DNA of 64,000 bases from Candidatus Agathobaculum pullicola (GTDB lineage Bacteria; Bacillota; Clostridia; Oscillospirales; Butyricicoccaceae), in the NCBI GenBank assembly GCA_019115085.1, contig DXEF01000034.1, positions 1 through 64,000 of the forward strand. The letters run 5' to 3'. Of this stretch, positions 63,878-64,000 are shown piece by piece; the first letter of the stretch is position 1, and every line of letters starts with the position of its first letter. Both the position numbers and the translations under genes were made by a program. The notes under the pieces were generated by a model. It saw only the letters and a program-made list of their open reading frames with translations. It was not told the DNA's origin and ran no database searches.

Positions 63878-64000
63878 CGGCGTCGCCCTCCTCTACATGC
63901 ACATTCTGGGTTTCAAGGTATGCCAGCGCACGTTTTGCTGCGCGTTCGTCCTCGGGTAGTTGCAGAATCATCTGACCGTAGGCGCGGCCGTCGATGTCCT
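63864..64000 (-). CDS. metN: Methionine ABC transporter ATP-binding protein MetN, C-terminal end
   Basis: The last 45 codons are visible (stop at 63864-63866), reading DIDGRAYGQMILQLPEDERA...VHVEEGDADAFT. This matches the C-terminal NIL (ACT-like) regulatory domain of MetN, which binds methionine and inhibits transport. The Walker motifs lie outside the window, as does any S-box or T-box leader. Confidence 0.88.
   Translation of the reverse strand, partial: DIDGRAYGQMILQLPEDERAAKRALAYLETQNVHVEEGDADAFT

Overview
The window reads as chromosome of a spore-forming, low-complexity-wall (Gram-positive type) member of the Clostridia with an unusually GC-rich genome. Evidence: spoIID-spoIIQ, cdaA-cdaR, a PASTA kinase with its PP2C phosphatase, remA-gmk-rpoZ-coaBC-priA-def-fmt-rsmB-rlmN in the classic Clostridia order, DnaD plus DnaC/DnaI-type loader, and strong GGAGG ribosome binding sites. 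Gene content and GC suggest the Oscillospiraceae/Butyricicoccaceae neighbourhood; this taxonomic guess is inference, not proof.

Layout. (1) 1-3.4 kb: an AT-richer block of leftward genes (HTH protein, AbrB-type protein with a zinc ribbon, small protein, ParA, ParB, truncated gene) that looks like the partition/maintenance module of an integrated plasmid or conjugative element; it ends next to tRNA-Arg(ACG). (2) 3.7-6.4 kb: leftward spoIID-spoIIQ and a rightward two-gene operon with a LexA-type operator. (3) 6.7-11.7 kb: rpsO, pnp with a long structured leader, DnaD-domain protein, helicase loader. (4) 11.67-12.34 kb: three tandem small RNA genes, each with its own regulated promoter and terminator. 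(5) 12.4-21.2 kb: Mrp and NifX-like iron-sulfur genes, YczE-like membrane protein, a GlmU with a degenerate uridyltransferase domain, prs, two phosphoesterases, a DUF4914 P-loop protein. (6) 21.3-27.3 kb: trmO (leftward), a two-component system, htrA, a leftward AAA ATPase. (7) 27.4-35.4 kb: DUF3343/cysteine desulfurase pair, cdaA-cdaR, FAD protein, RseC-like, DUF5685, DnaJ-type protein, membrane protein. (8) 35.4-50.9 kb: one long rightward housekeeping run from yicC to thiamine pyrophosphokinase. (9) 51-58.7 kb: aspartate-type aminotransferase, GNAT, purB, fused secDF, TIM-barrel isomerase, nrdR. (10) 58.7-59.7 kb: about 1 kb without a convincing gene, probably decayed. (11) 59.7-64 kb: TraX-like, PadR/DUF2812 pair, leftward metNIQ methionine importer (metN cut by the window edge).

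Most interesting result: five promoters (three small RNA genes, the two-component operon and htrA) share one architecture: TTCAHA-like hexamers repeated every 11 bp, the last ending exactly 20 bp before the -10 box. This implies one OmpR/PhoB-type regulator, probably the locally encoded and autoregulated one, driving a protease plus tandem small RNAs with C-rich, anti-Shine-Dalgarno-like loops. It resembles the streptococcal CiaRH-htrA-csRNA regulon in logic, but in a clostridial setting. Second: a 60-bp repeat inside parB carries a GTGTTCC-N3-GGAACAC palindrome in each unit, and a perfect 19-bp version lies just upstream of parA, suggesting a centromere embedded in the parB coding sequence.
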